Below are positions 41,137 to 54,294 of a DNA stretch of 64,000 nucleotides, one piece after another. How positions within the stretch are numbered: position 1 is the stretch's first letter; each line of letters opens with the position of its first letter. The position numbers and the translations under genes were made by a program. The stretch spans positions 41,958,776 through 42,022,775 of the forward strand of contig NC_090172.1 of the NCBI RefSeq assembly GCF_024679245.1, read 5' to 3'. The stretch is from Pseudorasbora parva. Its lineage: Eukaryota > Chordata > Actinopteri > Cypriniformes > Gobionidae. Below the pieces are notes generated by a model that made no database searches, was not told where the DNA came from, and was given only the letters and a program-made list of their open reading frames with translations.

Positions 41137-43324
41137 TATTTAATGTAAACATCAATAAATCAGTGATCATAAACATCTATTTAGTTGTGTCCATCTCCAG
41201 AAGAAATCACATTTGGGTTTAGATTGAGGTGAGATAAATGATGACAGATTTTTTGAGTTACTTATTTCTTTAATGTTGAAGTCTCTGAAACTCATCTATC
41301 TCAAAAATTACCAATACATTAAAAATGTGGTAAAAAGTATGTTTATCAAAAATAGATATGTTAGCACTAGCACTGAAAATCCTGCCATTTTCCAATTATT
41401 TAATTAAAATATAATCATTCTTAATTGTTTCAATTACATGAACTCATTGCATGTGCTATCAAAATGCATGTAAACAAGACATGCTGTATTAAATTTGGCA
41501 GAGTGAGAAGAAAACATTCTTCCATTAAAGAGTAAAAAGTTATGAAGATATTAGCCGATATCTGACTATCAGTGGATACCTCGACAGCTTAAAATAACAG
41601 TTGTGTTAATACAATATCAGCAAGGTCAAAATTCCACATGCTTACAAATGTTTGGCAGTGAGTGCTGTCCAGATGTCCTTAAATGTAAGGGTTTGATATG
41701 GACACGTCTTATGGCCAGCAAGTTCTTTTCCATAGTACGCCATCTCAAATTGGTCTATGTGTTCCCTCTCTTTCTCTCTAGAGAGGTGAACTGAGCTGGA
41801 CAGAAGCTGGATGGGAAAGAAACCCAAATAAAACCAGTTTTCTGGGAAGCCATTTCACATTCCAGTGAGACCAGAGAGGCTTCCCACCTTCCAGTAAAAG
41901 TGTGTGTACAGACCTGTCTGTGGCTGCACCTATTTGCGTGTCTGTGTGTGGTGTGACACTAAGAGACAGAATGTGTGCGTGCTTGTGTTTGTGTGTGTGT
42001 TTGGCTCAGCGCTTTACTAGTTCATCTCATTCTGTATACCCCTCTGGCTATCGTTCGGCCCATCTCTCTGCCTCTGTTTCTCTCTCCATCCGTCCCCTTC
42101 ATTCCTTTCCACTGATCTCAGAGCCTCATCCTGTCATTTGTCTGGTGTCCATTAGAAAAAGAAGATGTGATGGGATACAGGCATTTCTAACGCAGCAGAT
42201 GGTCTTCTTCAAGGCTCCATCAGGAAGCTCACATTAAACAAACCCATTAACTGTCAAGGCAACCTGCCTGCGTCCCAACAACACCATTGACCATGAATGA
42301 TCTCTAAATAATCACATGGCCATCTCTGTGAGTGTTCACAACCCTTCGGTTCTGGAAGACAGAATTGAACTTGAGTGTGTGAATGGAGTGAGTCGGAGGG
42401 AGTGTCCGGCTGTCCTCACGACTCTCTCAGCTGGTTTAGACCAAACACAGTGAATCAAAATGGCTTTGACTAGAATTCAACACTCTAATAAATTACAGAG
42501 GGGCCTCTCAACTACCTCACTACCCCACACTCAGTGCTACCTTCTCTCACAACGCCATACACAAACTCTTTCAGACTCTCTTACATTTCTAAAGCCGTTG
42601 CGAATGAAAATGACTTGATAAATATTAATGAACCATGCTTTCTCCACAGAACATTAGTGAAATACATTCAAATAACTATGAATGTCATGAAAAGGAAAAT
42701 GGCCAAATGAAAGCTAAGTTTCATAAAGAATTTTTTGGGAAAAAAGTAATACTTTTATCCAACAAGGATGCATTAAATTGATCAAAGGTGACAGTAAAGA
42801 CATTTGCAATGTTACAAAATATATCTACTTAAAATAAATGTTGTTATTTTAAACGTTATTCATCAAAGGATCCTGAAGAAAATGTATCACAGTTTCCACA
42901 AAAATATCAAGCAGCAACTGTTCAACATTGATCAACATTGATCTTTTGAAATTAATTTGAAAAAGTCCCCATGTAGTCAATCATTTTATCCCTCAATACT
43001 AATCACCAAAATGACAAACGTTTTTCTCTGTGAAAATAATGTGTTTATGCTGTAAAATAGCTTGAATGTAACACCTACACAGATCATGAATATGCAAATT
43101 AGCACCGTCTCCACTCACTCACACCAGCTCAGACTAACTAATCCACTCGGCCAACTTTACTTAGTAAATGCTGCACAATGGCAATACTGCTATAATTCAG
43201 CCATATATGTTTGCACAAGAAACTGATCCAGAAGAAGAAGTGGAAGAACAAATACAGGCTCTACTACAAGTCAATGTATCAGAATAGTATCAGAATAGTA
43301 ATGCATTTTATGTATATGTTTATC
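41137..43324. other. Intron sequence between the DIRS and L2 elements
   Basis: Unique-looking AT-rich sequence. Short ORFs (for example 41902-42237) have no recognisable domain. A weak fold-back-arm remnant (GATAAATGATGACAGATTTTTTGA) lies near 41230-41260. Confidence 0.5.
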
Positions 43325-46300
43325 AAGATGGCGCCAGTGTTTATGGCCTGCCGTCTGTCTCTGTGCTCTCTATTTGTATTTATGTTATTGTTGTCAATTA
43401 TTATTGCAAATGTCAACTCTCTACTGGTCTACGACCGTCAAATACTTTTAGACCTTCGACCCTTGGTTACAAACGTGGTACCATTTGAGCATGATGGTCA
43501 AAAAACCTTCTGCCCCCCGTTTCTTACGGGAATACCAGCTCACCTTCGCCGTGTGTCAGTTCCACCTTTGCGCAGAGCGCGCCGTAGACGCCGGGGAAAA
43601 CGTGGTGGCTGGCTGGTGAAACAGAGGACCTGGCTGGCGTTTTTCTCCATGACATCGCCAGGATCCCGTTCGGAATTTCGCCGCCTCACGCCGTGGCGTT
43701 CTGCGGACCCGATCGAGTCCTGTTTGGTTCCGGTGGCTGGTTTGGACGTGAGGCTCTCTGCCAGCCGTGTACAGACTACTTCCCACCGCTGGCGCGGGGT
43801 GAATCACAAGAATCTCCGGCCACTTGCTCGGACTACACTGGCTGCAAAAGCACCGGATCCAGCTAGGTTTGCCCTTGTGAATGCTAGATCGCTAGCCAAT
43901 AAAACTTTCATCTTGAAGGACTTTTTTGAGTCGCGGGATCTGGATTTTCTCTGTATAACGGAAACGTGGATTCCGGTGGGTGAGTCGAGTGCTTTTTGCG
44001 AACTTTTACCGTCTGACTGTTTGTATTTTAACTTCCCGAGGTCGTCAGGCCGTGGAGGAGGACTGGCAACAGTCTATAAAACAAATTTTAAGTGTAAACA
44101 GCTCGCACTCGCTGCATCCTTCGCCAGCTTTGAGATGAGCTTGTTTGAACTGAGTGGTGCATCGCCAGTGCTGTGTGCACTTGTATATAGACCACCCAAA
44201 TACAATAAGAATTTCATCAATGACTTTTCTCAATTTTTGGCTGAGTTTGTGCCAATGTATGACTGCCTCCTTATTGCAGGGGACTTTAACATACATGTGT
44301 GTTGTCCTGAAAAGCCAATGGCAAGAGCCTTTTTAGATGTCATTGAATGTTTTAATCTTGTACAGTGTGTATCTGGCCCCACGCAGGAACGTGGGCACAC
44401 TCTTGACTTGGTTTTAACTCATGGCTTGGCTGTTTCTAATCTTGAAGTCTGTGATGCTTTTTTTTCCGATCATATGCCTGTTGTATTTGAAATTCCCCTC
44501 TCTTGTGTCGTAGTTAAACCGTGCGCTCCTGTGCGCCGTGGTCGGATAGTTAACCCTTCCACTGCTGCTAAGTTCTCTTCAGTTTTTAATTTAAACCATG
44601 TATCTGTCTGTCCTAACACAACTATTGATGATCAATGTGCTTTTTTTAACGCTGCTTGTCAAGTGGCATTAGACACAGTAGCTCCCATAAAAACCAGGCT
44701 ATCTAAACCGAGACCTGCCCCTTGGCTGAACGATGTCACCCGCGCTGCTAGACGTGAGTGCAGAAGGGCGGAAAGAAAGTGGAAGAGGGACAAACTCCAA
44801 GTGTCATTTCAGTTACTAAGAGAGAGTTGGCGTTCGTATCAAATAGTTGTAAAAGCTGAAAAGACCAAGCATTTTTCTGAAATTATTTCTTCTAATGTTC
44901 ACAATACGCAAGTTCTTTTTAATACCATAAGAACTGTTCTTAATGTCCCACAACTCCCATGTCTGTATGACCCATCAAAAATGTGTGACGAGTTTCTTCA
45001 CTTTTTTATCCATAAGGTGGAGAGCATTAGGGCCCTTATCGGCCCACCCCTGTATGACCCTGGCATCTCTGTAACCTGTTCTGCTGTTTTTAACCAGTTT
45101 GAGCCTGTTAGCTTGCCTTTTCTAGAAAAAATTATTGGACAAATGAAAATCACTAGCTCACCCAATGATGTGATTCCCCCTCGTCTTTTTAAAGAGGTTC
45201 TTCCTACATTGATTCCATGCATACTTGATATTGTTAATGGCAGTTTACTTAATGGAGTTGTGCCTGTGAGTTTTAAACATGCAGTGGTTCAACCCTTGTT
45301 AAAGAAACCTGGTCTGGACCGATTTGAGCTCTCTAATTATCGGCCTATTTCTAAGCTCCCTCTGCTTTCTAAAATTGTTGAGAAAGTTGTGTATCTGCAG
45401 CTGAGCACATTTTTAAATGATAATTGTATTACCGAAATGTTCCAGTCTGGGTTTAAGTCAGCCCATAGCACCGAGACAGCTCTGCTGAGGGTTTACAATG
45501 ACATTCTTTTGGCTTCAGACTCGGGTGATACTGTTGCTCTGCTGCTACTGGACCTAACGGCTGCGTTCGATACAGTTGATCACCAAATCTTATTGTCTCG
45601 ACTGGAGAACAATGTGGGCATTAAGGGGATGGCCTTGACCTGGATTATGTCGTATTTGGAAGGACGAAGTTTTTCAGTTCAAGTTAATGAAGCTGTGTCC
45701 ACTTCGGCTCCTCTGACGTGCGGAATCCCACAAGGGTCTGTCCTTGGGCCACTGCTTTTTTCATTGTATGTGCTGCCTCTTGGGTCAATCCTTAGAAGAC
45801 ACAATGTTTCGTTTCATTTTTATGCTGACGACTGTCAAATATATGTGCCGCTAAGCCAGTCAAAAACCCTTTTAGAGTGTCTAAATGAAGTAAGAGCATG
45901 GATGGCTATGAATTTCTTGTATTTTAATGAGAGTAAAACTGAGTTCGTGTTATTTGGTCCGAGTGACTCAGGTGCTGGAGTGCCTGTTGATCTGGGCTGT
46001 TTAAGCCGAGTCATTAGCCCAGTGGTTACAAACCTGGGAGTAAAGATGGACGGTTGCTTAAAATTTGATGCTCAGGTCAGTGCAGTGGTGAAGACTAGTT
46101 TCTTCCAGCTGAGGCAATTAGCCAAAGTAAAACCATTTGTATCTCCACAGAATTTTGAAATTTTAATCCATGCTTTTATCACTACTCGTTTAGATTATTG
46201 TAATGCCCTTTACACTGGTCTTAACAAATCACTACTGGCACGCTTACAACTAGTCCAAAATGCAGCCGCTCGTCTTTTAACCGGAACCCGGAAACATGAC

Positions 46301-46780
46301 CATATTTCACCAGTTCTCCAGTCCCTACACTGGCTACCTGTGCATTTCCGCATTAATTTTAAAATTCTGTTATTTGTTTTTAAATGTCTTCATGGCCTGG
46401 CCCCCAAGTATTTATCTGATCTGATTGTGCCTTACACCCCTTCTCGCTCACTCCGGTCGGCAGATCAGGCTCTGTTAGTCGTCCCAAAGACGAAACGTAA
46501 AATTAGAGGTGATCGTGCGTTTGCCGTGGCAGCTCCGAGACTATGGAATGAGCTGCCTCTGCACATTAGACTGGCTGAGTCTCTCCCTGTTTTTAAATCC
46601 TGTCTCAAGACTCATTTATTTTCTTTGGCTTTTGGATCAGTTTGAGGGTTGACTTTGTTATTGTTGTATTTATTTTATTGCTATTTTGCTGTTTTTGTTT
46701 TGTGAATTGTGTTCAGCACTTTGGTCAACAGTGTTGTTTTTAAGGTGCTTTATAAATAAAGGTGGATTGGATTGGATTGG
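43325..46780 (+). mobile_element. L2-type LINE retrotransposon, apparently full length
   Basis: Non-LTR retrotransposon antisense to lgr4. The 5' end is placed at CAAGATGGCGCC (about 43325), just before the ORF start. One uninterrupted ORF encodes endonuclease and reverse transcriptase. The short 3' tail ends in GTGCTTTATAAATAAAGG followed by tandem TGGAT/ATTGG units (46761-46780) and no poly(A), as in L2/CR1-like elements. No clear target duplication was seen, which is usual for this group. Confidence 0.87.
43328..46645 (+). CDS. L2-type LINE endonuclease-reverse transcriptase
   Basis: An open frame of 1105 codons from ATG 43328; the frame is open 39 codons further upstream, but that part is flank. 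The N-terminus has a hydrophobic stretch ([18 protein letters not shown]) followed by a very basic patch ([13 protein letters not shown]). The APE-type endonuclease includes [18 protein letters not shown] (Asp codon at 44282) and SDHMPV (44465). The reverse transcriptase includes [34 protein letters not shown] and catalytic YADD (45821). A C-terminal region has [13 protein letters not shown] and LHWLPV, conserved in L2/CR1-like proteins. It nicks the target and copies its own RNA there. No internal stop or frameshift was seen, so the copy may be recent. Confidence 0.9.
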   Translation: MAPVFMACRLSLCSLFVFMLLLSIIIANVNSLLVYDRQILLDLRPLVTNVVPFEHDGQKTFCPPFLTGIPAHLRRVSVPPLRRARRRRRGKRGGWLVKQRTWLAFFSMTSPGSRSEFRRLTPWRSADPIESCLVPVAGLDVRLSASRVQTTSHRWRGVNHKNLRPLARTTLAAKAPDPARFALVNARSLANKTFILKDFFESRDLDFLCITETWIPVGESSAFCELLPSDCLYFNFPRSSGRGGGLATVYKTNFKCKQLALAASFASFEMSLFELSGASPVLCALVYRPPKYNKNFINDFSQFLAEFVPMYDCLLIAGDFNIHVCCPEKPMARAFLDVIECFNLVQCVSGPTQERGHTLDLVLTHGLAVSNLEVCDAFFSDHMPVVFEIPLSCVVVKPCAPVRRGRIVNPSTAAKFSSVFNLNHVSVCPNTTIDDQCAFFNAACQVALDTVAPIKTRLSKPRPAPWLNDVTRAARRECRRAERKWKRDKLQVSFQLLRESWRSYQIVVKAEKTKHFSEIISSNVHNTQVLFNTIRTVLNVPQLPCLYDPSKMCDEFLHFFIHKVESIRALIGPPLYDPGISVTCSAVFNQFEPVSLPFLEKIIGQMKITSSPNDVIPPRLFKEVLPTLIPCILDIVNGSLLNGVVPVSFKHAVVQPLLKKPGLDRFELSNYRPISKLPLLSKIVEKVVYLQLSTFLNDNCITEMFQSGFKSAHSTETALLRVYNDILLASDSGDTVALLLLDLTAAFDTVDHQILLSRLENNVGIKGMALTWIMSYLEGRSFSVQVNEAVSTSAPLTCGIPQGSVLGPLLFSLYVLPLGSILRRHNVSFHFYADDCQIYVPLSQSKTLLECLNEVRAWMAMNFLYFNESKTEFVLFGPSDSGAGVPVDLGCLSRVISPVVTNLGVKMDGCLKFDAQVSAVVKTSFFQLRQLAKVKPFVSPQNFEILIHAFITTRLDYCNALYTGLNKSLLARLQLVQNAAARLLTGTRKHDHISPVLQSLHWLPVHFRINFKILLFVFKCLHGLAPKYLSDLIVPYTPSRSLRSADQALLVVPKTKRKIRGDRAFAVAAPRLWNELPLHIRLAESLPVFKSCLKTHLFSLAFGSV

Positions 46781-46824
46781 AACACATAACATAATTAATA
46801 TGATTAGCCTTTGGCTTGACTGTA

Positions 46825-46950
46825 TTAGGGATGCGTGGTATATTGGTACTGGAAAAATACCGGTATATATTTTATTTTAAACGGTAAACTATCATGATTT
46901 TGCACATTTCGGTATGTGCTGCTGTTCCGAAGTTCACTGCTAGATGGCAG
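46825..46950. mobile_element. hAT-like left end next to the LINE tail
   Basis: Starts TAGGGATGCGTGGTATATTG about 45 bp beyond the L2 tail and contains a CGGTATATATT sub-repeat. The right end was not located; the Tc1 half follows. Confidence 0.45.
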
Positions 46951-46989
46951 TGCACTACTCAAACTGATGCGAAACCGACAATAATCAAC

Positions 46990-47604
46990 AACAAGTGGGA
47001 CACAATCATAAAGTGGAATGAAATTTATTGGATATTTCAAACTTTTTTAACAAACAAAAAACGTGCAAAATTATTCGGCCCCTTTACTTTCAGTGCAGCA
47101 AACTCTCTCCAGAAGTTTAGTGAGGATCTCTGAATGATCCAATGTTGACCTAAATGACTAATGATGATAAATAGAATCCACCTGTGTGTAATCAAGTCTC
47201 CATATAAATGCACCTGCACTGCTCTGTGTCTCAGAGGTCCGTTTCAAGCGCAGAGAGCATCATGAAGAACAAGGAACACACCAGGCAGGTCCGAGATACT
47301 GTTGCAGAGAAGTATAAAGCTGGATTTGGATAAAAAAAAAGATTTCCCGAGCTTTAAACATCCCAAGGAGCACTGTGCAAGCGATAATATTGAAATCAAA
47401 GGAGTATCAGACCACTGCAAATCTACCAAGACCTGGCCGTCCCTCTAAACTTTCAGCTCATACAAGGAGAAGACTGATCAGAGATGCAGCCAAGAGGCCC
47501 ATGATCACTCTGGATGAACTGCAGAGATCTACAGCGGAGGTGGGAGACTCAGTCGATCAGTCGTATACTGCACAAATCTGGCCTTTATGGAAGAGTATGG
47601 CAGC
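46990..47604 (+). mobile_element. Tc1-like transposon, 5' half (broken transposase)
   Basis: Upstream region and N-terminal DNA-binding half of a Tc1 transposase in + sense: MKNKEHTRQVRDTV near 47262, PRPGRPSKLSAHTRRRLIRD, and RILHKSGLYGRV just before the break. Frameshifts occur at the A-run near 47330 and after 47540. The sequence stops at about 47604, where an oppositely oriented Tc1 fragment begins. The left limit is approximate because the terminal repeat is not clear. Confidence 0.8.
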
Positions 47605-48510
47605 GTTGTCCTGTTGAAAGACCCAGTCATTACTGCACAGACGGGGGCCCTCGGTCAAGAGGGATACCCGCTGCAAAAGATCCACATACCCAGTCGCCGT
47701 TTGACGCTCCCTGCACAACCTGAAGCTCCATTTTCCCATTGAAGGAAAAAGCACCCCAGATCATGATGGAGCCTCCTCCACTGTGCCGCGTAGAAAACAT
47801 CTCAGGTGGGATCTCCTTGTCATGTCAGTAACGTTGGAAGCAATCAGGACAGGTTCAATTTTCTCACATCAGAAAATAAAACTTTTGTTCCACTTTTCAA
47901 TGTCCTATGTTTGGTGCTCCCTTGCAAATTCTAAACGGGCAAGTTTGTGTCGTGGGAGGAGACGTGGCCTTTGGAGAAGTTTTTTGTTCTTGAAGCCCTT
48001 CTCTAGCAGATGACGTCTTATGGTTATTGGGCTGCAGTCAGTAAGGGCCTTAATTTGGGCTGAGGATCGACCTGTGTCTTCACGGACAACCCGTCGGATC
48101 CTACGGCTCAGTGCAGGTGAAATCTTTTTCGTTCTACCACTTGACTTTTTTGTCCCATAACTCTCAGGATTTTTTAAGAAATGTAAAATGACTGTCTTAC
48201 TGCATGCAACCTCAGCAGCGATGGCGCGTTGCAAAAGGCCTTGCTTGTGCAGCTCAACAATCCTACCACATTCAAAGAGAGAAAGTCTTTTTGCTTTTGC
48301 CATCAGGAGATTTTGACAGTATGACTGCTTGAAGGACAATGCCATGAAAGCCATATTTTTGTGCAGATTTGACCTTTTTATGTCTATGGTCTTAAACTTT
48401 TGATCAGCTGATGAATGGCCTGTTTCAGTTTAAATGCAGTTTTCAATAAATTGCCTACTCTCTATTTTTTGTCTCTTGCTCCGTTTTTTTCTTTTGGCAT
48501 TTTGAATCAG
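47605..48510 (-). mobile_element. Different Tc1-like transposon fragment, opposite strand
   Basis: In minus sense a 149-residue frame (47905-48354) encodes paired helix-turn-helix DNA-binding domains (KRLSLFECGRIVELHKQGL, SSAQIKALTDCSPITIRRHL). Further left, the DDE region is recognisable in broken frames ([16 protein letters not shown], then [11 protein letters not shown] and VFQQDNAAI with the second catalytic Asp). It ends abruptly at about 47605 and lacks the rest of the DDE domain. It is a different Tc1 subfamily from the adjoining + strand half. Confidence 0.8.
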
Positions 48511-49023
48511 CACTTACAACCCGGTTATGATCCACAAGGGCGAAATGTGTAACACTTGCAATGAATCCCCTGGTCTTAAGATTTTGTTCAGGAGTTTACG
48601 TCACAGCTATGTTGCTCTATGTACCCAATTTTTCATATCAACAGAACATCTGTATAACCTGGCTTCTCTTGAGCTTCCCCTGCTTCGCAGAAATAATGAT
48701 GATATGTTAAAGACACTTAGATGGAATTGATGTGTAGAACAGGGGCGATTTCAAACCGGGTTTTTGAGACAGTCTTTGGTAAACTGCAGTTTTAAGGAGA
48801 AAATACTCAGCAATGGTGTTAACTAATGAATTTGCACACGGTTTGTCTTAAATCATATTAAAACACCACATAGACACACATATATTTTTTGTGTGCATAT
48901 ATATTTAAAACTTGATTTTCACCAAAGGAAATTATTAAATGATTTGTGACCCTCAATGGCTGTTGTAACGATCTACCTCCTCCTCGTGCAAAGAAGGAAC
49001 CGACATAGTGTGAATAGACTTTA
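48511..49023. other. Intron 1 sequence
   Basis: Nothing recognised. Confidence 0.45.
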
Positions 49024-49031
49024 GTGTGAAT

Positions 49032-49954
49032 TAGGGCTGTCCTCGACTAAGGATTTAGACAATCGAATCAGAATTGTCGAATCTCTCTATGGTCGACTGA
49101 TAGTCGAATCATCTGTGTGTGTGAATGGGTTGGGAGAGGCACGACACTGTCAGCAGAAGGGTAAAACTATTTTTATTTTCCTTTACACACTGCACACAGC
49201 AACAACTTTTAATAAAGCGACCAAAACTGCCTGCCAACTGACAGACGAACTGACAATGGCTTTCTTATTTAGTTTCTTATTTAGGTTTAAATAAGGTAAT
49301 GTGGAAAAGGTAATGTGGTGGATAAACATTAATAAACCTTTTCTCATAACATGTTAACGCCGCGATCGAAATACAGAACATCACACAAATATATAAAAGA
49401 ACATTTTGATAAATAAACCTAAAAAAATACCTGCCTAGAGAGGAAAAGAACACTTTGAGTGCGTTTACATGCACGTTCTGAAGCCGATTGTGCCTAAAGC
49501 GGGTGAAGACGTACGCGAAGCTCAGCCCCGCGCGCCTCAGGATCTCGCTCACACCGCCACCTGACGCGCACATTATATACACGCGAGCTCAATTTTGAAT
49601 TGACTGACAGATGAGCTGCACAAAAGCGCTCTGTGGTGCAGCAGGATTTTAAACAACTTCCCAAGTGGCCGCGGACAGGCGCCGAATGCTGCCGCCGGTG
49701 TGTGTACACTCATTGAACGTGTTCTAATTTTAAAGGCGCGGTGCGAAGCTCAGCGCCCTTAAAGGGGTTGCACACCGATGCTCAGCTCACCTCAGGGCCG
49801 CGACACGTCTTTAAAATATTGAGCACCCCCATATTGCCAAAATGGTCTGATCCTCCTTTCATAACACCTGCGAAGATTCGACCTTGAGATCGGTGGTCGA
49901 ATCAGGCTCCGCATATCGATGCATCGAATCTTTGACTAGTCGGGGTCACCCCTA
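49032..49954. mobile_element. hAT-type non-autonomous element
   Basis: Termini TAGGGCTGTCCTCGACTA and ...GACTAGTCGGGGTCACCCCTA. The 8-bp flanks GTGTGAAT (49024-49031) and GTGTGAAA (49955-49962) match at 7 of 8 positions, as expected of a hAT duplication. The interior (923 bp) has no recognised transposase. Confidence 0.82.
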
Positions 49955-49962
49955 GTGTGAAA

Positions 49963-50338
49963 AGACACTCCATTTTTTTTATTTTTTTGCTCAATGTAAT
50001 TAATAAAGACTACTGACTGGAGATGGCCAATTAAATATTTTAAAATTGGAGAAAAAAATATCAGTATGAAATCAACTGTGCCCAGTTTCTCATTTGAATG
50101 CAGTCCAATTAAACCCTTGTCTTTTCTGTGTAATTGATCCATTTTTTACAGTAATATTCTACTCATATCTTCCTCTGTGTGTTTGTCAACAAAGGCCATT
50201 ACATTGCCACTTGTCACCTCAAATCTAATAAAAATAATGGTTGTTTTGTCGCTGTAAACCGTTGTCAATGTAGCTCAAGTGTTTTAAATTTTCAGTCCTG
50301 ACATGTCTCTCTCCCTCCCTCTCTCTCTCTCTTTCTCT

Positions 50339-50370
<32 letters not shown>

Positions 50371-52821
50371 ATTGCAAACTCTTAAAAATAGCAACGCAAA
50401 ATGAAGCATGACTGGCTTAAATATGACACGCCAACCAGACAGCAGAGGTTTCTGAAATGAGGAAGAAAATGATGAACTGGTAATAACTGTTTATTTTACT
50501 GGCCTCTAGACATAATGTATCATCAGCTCAGTTTAAATAAATTCAACACGTTCTGCTTTTCTGTCTCTCTTACACTCATAAACACATACACATTGTTGGC
50601 AGGGGCAGTGTGTGGACAGATGCGGGGGACCCAGGGGGGTCATCTCCAGGTCAGGAAGCGCACGGCTGTGAAGCGATGACGGACCCTGCGACTCGAGGTC
50701 ACCAGGGGTCGCGCACACGGCCAGAGAGAAAATGCCAGCCAAGTGGCACTCTGTAGGACCACACACATACAAATGTTCGGCAAGAGGGAGAGGTGCCATG
50801 TTAAACACTCCTTACTGGAAGAGCTGGACAGAGAAGACATCCGCACTTCTTCAGCTGCTGGACACTTCTCAAGTAGCCTAAACCACCAGAGAACACAACC
50901 CATGTAAACCTTGGATTAGAGCTCATCTCCGGTCGGACTCCTACTGGGGACTACTTGTCAGTCCACTAATCCAGTCCTCACAGTTCTTCACAGCAGAACG
51001 GACATTTGGTGGATATTTTCTCCACATGGGCGAAGTCCACAGGACAAGGGCATGGCCAATAAGGCTTGATTTGAGGTCTTAAAGCTGCATGTATAAACAC
51101 TTGCAATGCTTTAAGAAGTCCTGGCAGCCTAACAGTCTCTCTCTTTGTCCCACAACCACCATTTCTGAGTGAGAGAAAAGCTCTTACGTGTCTCTCAAAT
51201 CATCATGAGCCTTCATTTATACTCATCAAAAATAGAAAAGTACAAAGAGGGAAAGTAAGAAAACAAGAAACCTGAAAAAGAAAGATAGAAAGTGACAGAG
51301 TGGTTTTAGTAGGAATGGGAATGGTGAAGAATATAACATTTTAGCTACAATTCTTCTTAACGGTTTTGGTTCAGAGTAGTTTATTTTATTTTAAGGGAAC
51401 ATAAAAGCAATCCTATTGTGAAATTATGAGATATCACTAAAAAACTATATTTTACAAAAACAAAACAATTCTTGTAAAAGGTGTTTTTTAAATGACTTTT
51501 TTGAGGGCAATTTAATTGAATCCAATATTTGCCCCTATCTTTTAAACAACAATACCAAACAAAAAATATATATATTTATAAAATTCTACTGAAAAAAAAG
51601 ATAATGTGTATCGTTAACTACACAATTTAATAAAGACGTTTTTAATTTTTCATCTTTAAATGTTCCCAATTTCAGTGAGTAACTAAACTGATTTAAGGCT
51701 CACAGTAGCCTAAGATGCAATCTGCATGTGTTTGTTTCACTAAAAAAAGAACCAAAGAGTTAAAGTGATTTGTTCAGGAATCAGACTACATGGTTGTGCT
51801 GTATATGTTTACTAAAATGAATGATTCTGTATAATTTAAAGGGGCTAGATGTAAGCATTTTCATGTATTCATTTTTATTGCCGAAGTGTGAACAGCTTGC
51901 AATGAAACAAACAAAAAAGGGTATGAAAGGCTGTAAACCTGGGTCTTTTTTCCCGGTAAAATTAAAAGAATTAACCGGTGCTAGTTCAGAGCCAGTGCTA
52001 GTGTCAGTTCTAAGTTGGTTCGACTCACGAGACATTAAGAACCGGTTTGGCTTTCCACAGTCTAGAGAGCCAGCACAGAGCTAGGTCTTACTTCACTGTA
52101 TACATCTTCATCTTTCTCAGCAACACTAGCAAAGCAGCGGGAAATACAAACACACCAGGCTTGTTCGAGATGCATCGGTGCTGCGCGGACTGATCTGCGG
52201 TTGATATCAAAATACCGCCTAAGCGATTCAAAAGCATAAGGAGTTGTTTGCATCTCGCTGTAACGTTAATTTGATGTCATATGGTGATCGATCTGCACAG
52301 CGCACACCGATGCATCTCGAACAAACCTTCCATCAACAATGCCTCATGACTTTATGACTCTACATTGGCATCAAAAAACGCTGCGAATCCAACGCATTCG
52401 TGCAGCTGACCGTGATTTGTATAGACGGAGATTACAATCAAGCAGCTGTTAGCTTGATGAGCTGCTATTTAAAAAATGCCGGTTTGTGTTCATCTTGTTG
52501 GTCATGGTAACTCCGCCTCCAGCCGCTGATGCAAGCAGTTCTTACTTCTAGCCCAGCAATGTTTTGGTGCTATAAGAACTACTTTTTCTAGCTCAGAGCT
52601 GGTGCTTTGGGTGTGGAAAGACAAATAACTAATTTGAAACTAAGCTCTGCCTCCGAACTAGCACCAGCACTGCCTTGGTGGAAAAGGGGTACAAGTGCTC
52701 TCCTAAGAGTCTCTCTTCTGTTCTATGACACATGAAATTAATGCTTATCATAGACAATACAAAAAAAGGACACAGCGACCCCATAGACTTTAACGGCGAA
52801 AAGTGAAGTCAATTAGAAGCA
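49963..52821. other. Intron 1 sequence
   Basis: Unique-looking sequence with one CA microsatellite. Domainless ORFs only. A repeat of GATGCATCG and GCGCACACCGATGCATCTCG near 52165-52320 suggests a diverged inverted-repeat element. Confidence 0.45.
50339..50366. repeat. (CA)n microsatellite
   Basis: Short CA repeat preceded by a CT-rich run (50307-50338). Confidence 0.95.
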
Positions 52822-52829
52822 CTCACTTC

Positions 52830-53923
52830 TAGGCCTGTCACGATAACAAATTTTGCTGGACGATAAATTGGCCAAGAAATTATTGCGATAAACGATAATA
52901 GTGTCGTTCTGAGACCATTTTCATCTAAAATAATGATAATGGCATAAAAATGCAGGTACACCTTTTCAAAGATCAATAAACTTTAATTTATAAAGACTAT
53001 TTAACACTAAAAATGGAAAACATTTTTAATAACCACAATAAATGAACAAAACAACCCAAAACAATAAAAGCATGGACTCTCAGTCTGTTTAAAAAATGCA
53101 TTTAAATAAGTACCAAAAACAATAAATAAAATGGATGAAAACTGCAACGGATGATTGTGTTTTAGGAGCATATTAGGGGCGGCACAGTTCACAAAACCCA
53201 CAGTTCGGTTCGTATCACGGTTTTAGGGTCACGGTTTTCCGTTCTGTACGGTCCTTGTTGTTTTTTTTCTTTTAATCCAGAAATGTACTTCAGCATATTA
53301 TATATTAATTATCCACAATTTAGGATACAGTATTAAAAAAACTGTTATATCATAGCCTAATCATGCACAAACTGAACTTGACCATCTCTGAGGAAAGTGA
53401 TATTTTGATACAGCAAAAGAGAAGACATTGATGACATGCTTTACATTTATTTGGCAAAAAAAGGAGAATGTGTATTGCTATCTCTACAGGAACTTATGTG
53501 CCTTTTAAGCACACAAAGATTGAACTGAAGAATTAACTTGCGTTTATCAAACTTCAGTGTAGCTTTAAACCTCGTTTATACACGATCTGTCCGCTCGAGC
53601 GGAAAAATGACGTTGACGCGGAGTGCGCGAGACTCCATTTCGCTTGGCTATGTGCATGTCAAATTTCGTAACTTTGCGTGTGGCTCCGCAACCGAAGAGC
53701 CATGAGTTCCAGGTAAATCTGCTGGCCGAGAATGATGTCTCATCACGCCGCACCCGATCTGCGCGTCGAGTATAAACACCTCCCCAAACGGACGAGGCGC
53801 GCGCAGTCAACGAGAGAGACGAGGAAAACAAAAAAGCATGCAAATGGAAATTAATCGCGGCCGGAAAAATTATCGAGCTCATTTTTTTATCGTGCGTTTA
53901 ATTGATTTATCGCGACAAGCCTA
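52830..53923. mobile_element. hAT-type non-autonomous element with perfect 8-bp duplication
   Basis: Termini TAGGCCTGTCACGATAACA and ...TTTATCGCGACAAGCCTA, with CTCACTTC repeated exactly on both sides (52822-52829 and 53924-53931). The 1094-bp interior includes what looks like the start of another hAT-like repeat (near 53173, TTAGGGGCGGCACAG). No transposase domain was seen. Confidence 0.87.
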
Positions 53924-53931
53924 CTCACTTC

Positions 53932-54294
53932 CTGATGGCTGAGCGCACTGCGCAGCCTCAGACTGAGCTTGATGACTCAGATGTGACGTGAGCAACCTGT
54001 CTGACAGTTGTAAGTCTTCTAGTAGTTGTGGAGAGTAAAAGCTGAATCACGTTGTTTAAATGTTTTATCCCGTTGCATTTGGCTCACTATGGGCTTCTCT
54101 CCATGTGTCCCCCTTGACTTTATCAGACTTTTGTGTCTCCACGTCCCCCCTGACTCCCTCATAGACAGTAAAAGATTGCCTGCGAGCGTCTCCTCCTGTC
54201 TGTACGGTAATTTCTCTACTGTGCGACAGTCGCGTTGGTTATGATGCAATCGTTAGCCTATTTTTTACAAAAACAGCTTCTACAGGGCGATAGT
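53932..54294. other. Intron 1 sequence between two transposons
   Basis: About 360 bp between a hAT element and the THAP/TTAA element. The ORFs on both strands show no domain. Confidence 0.45.
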
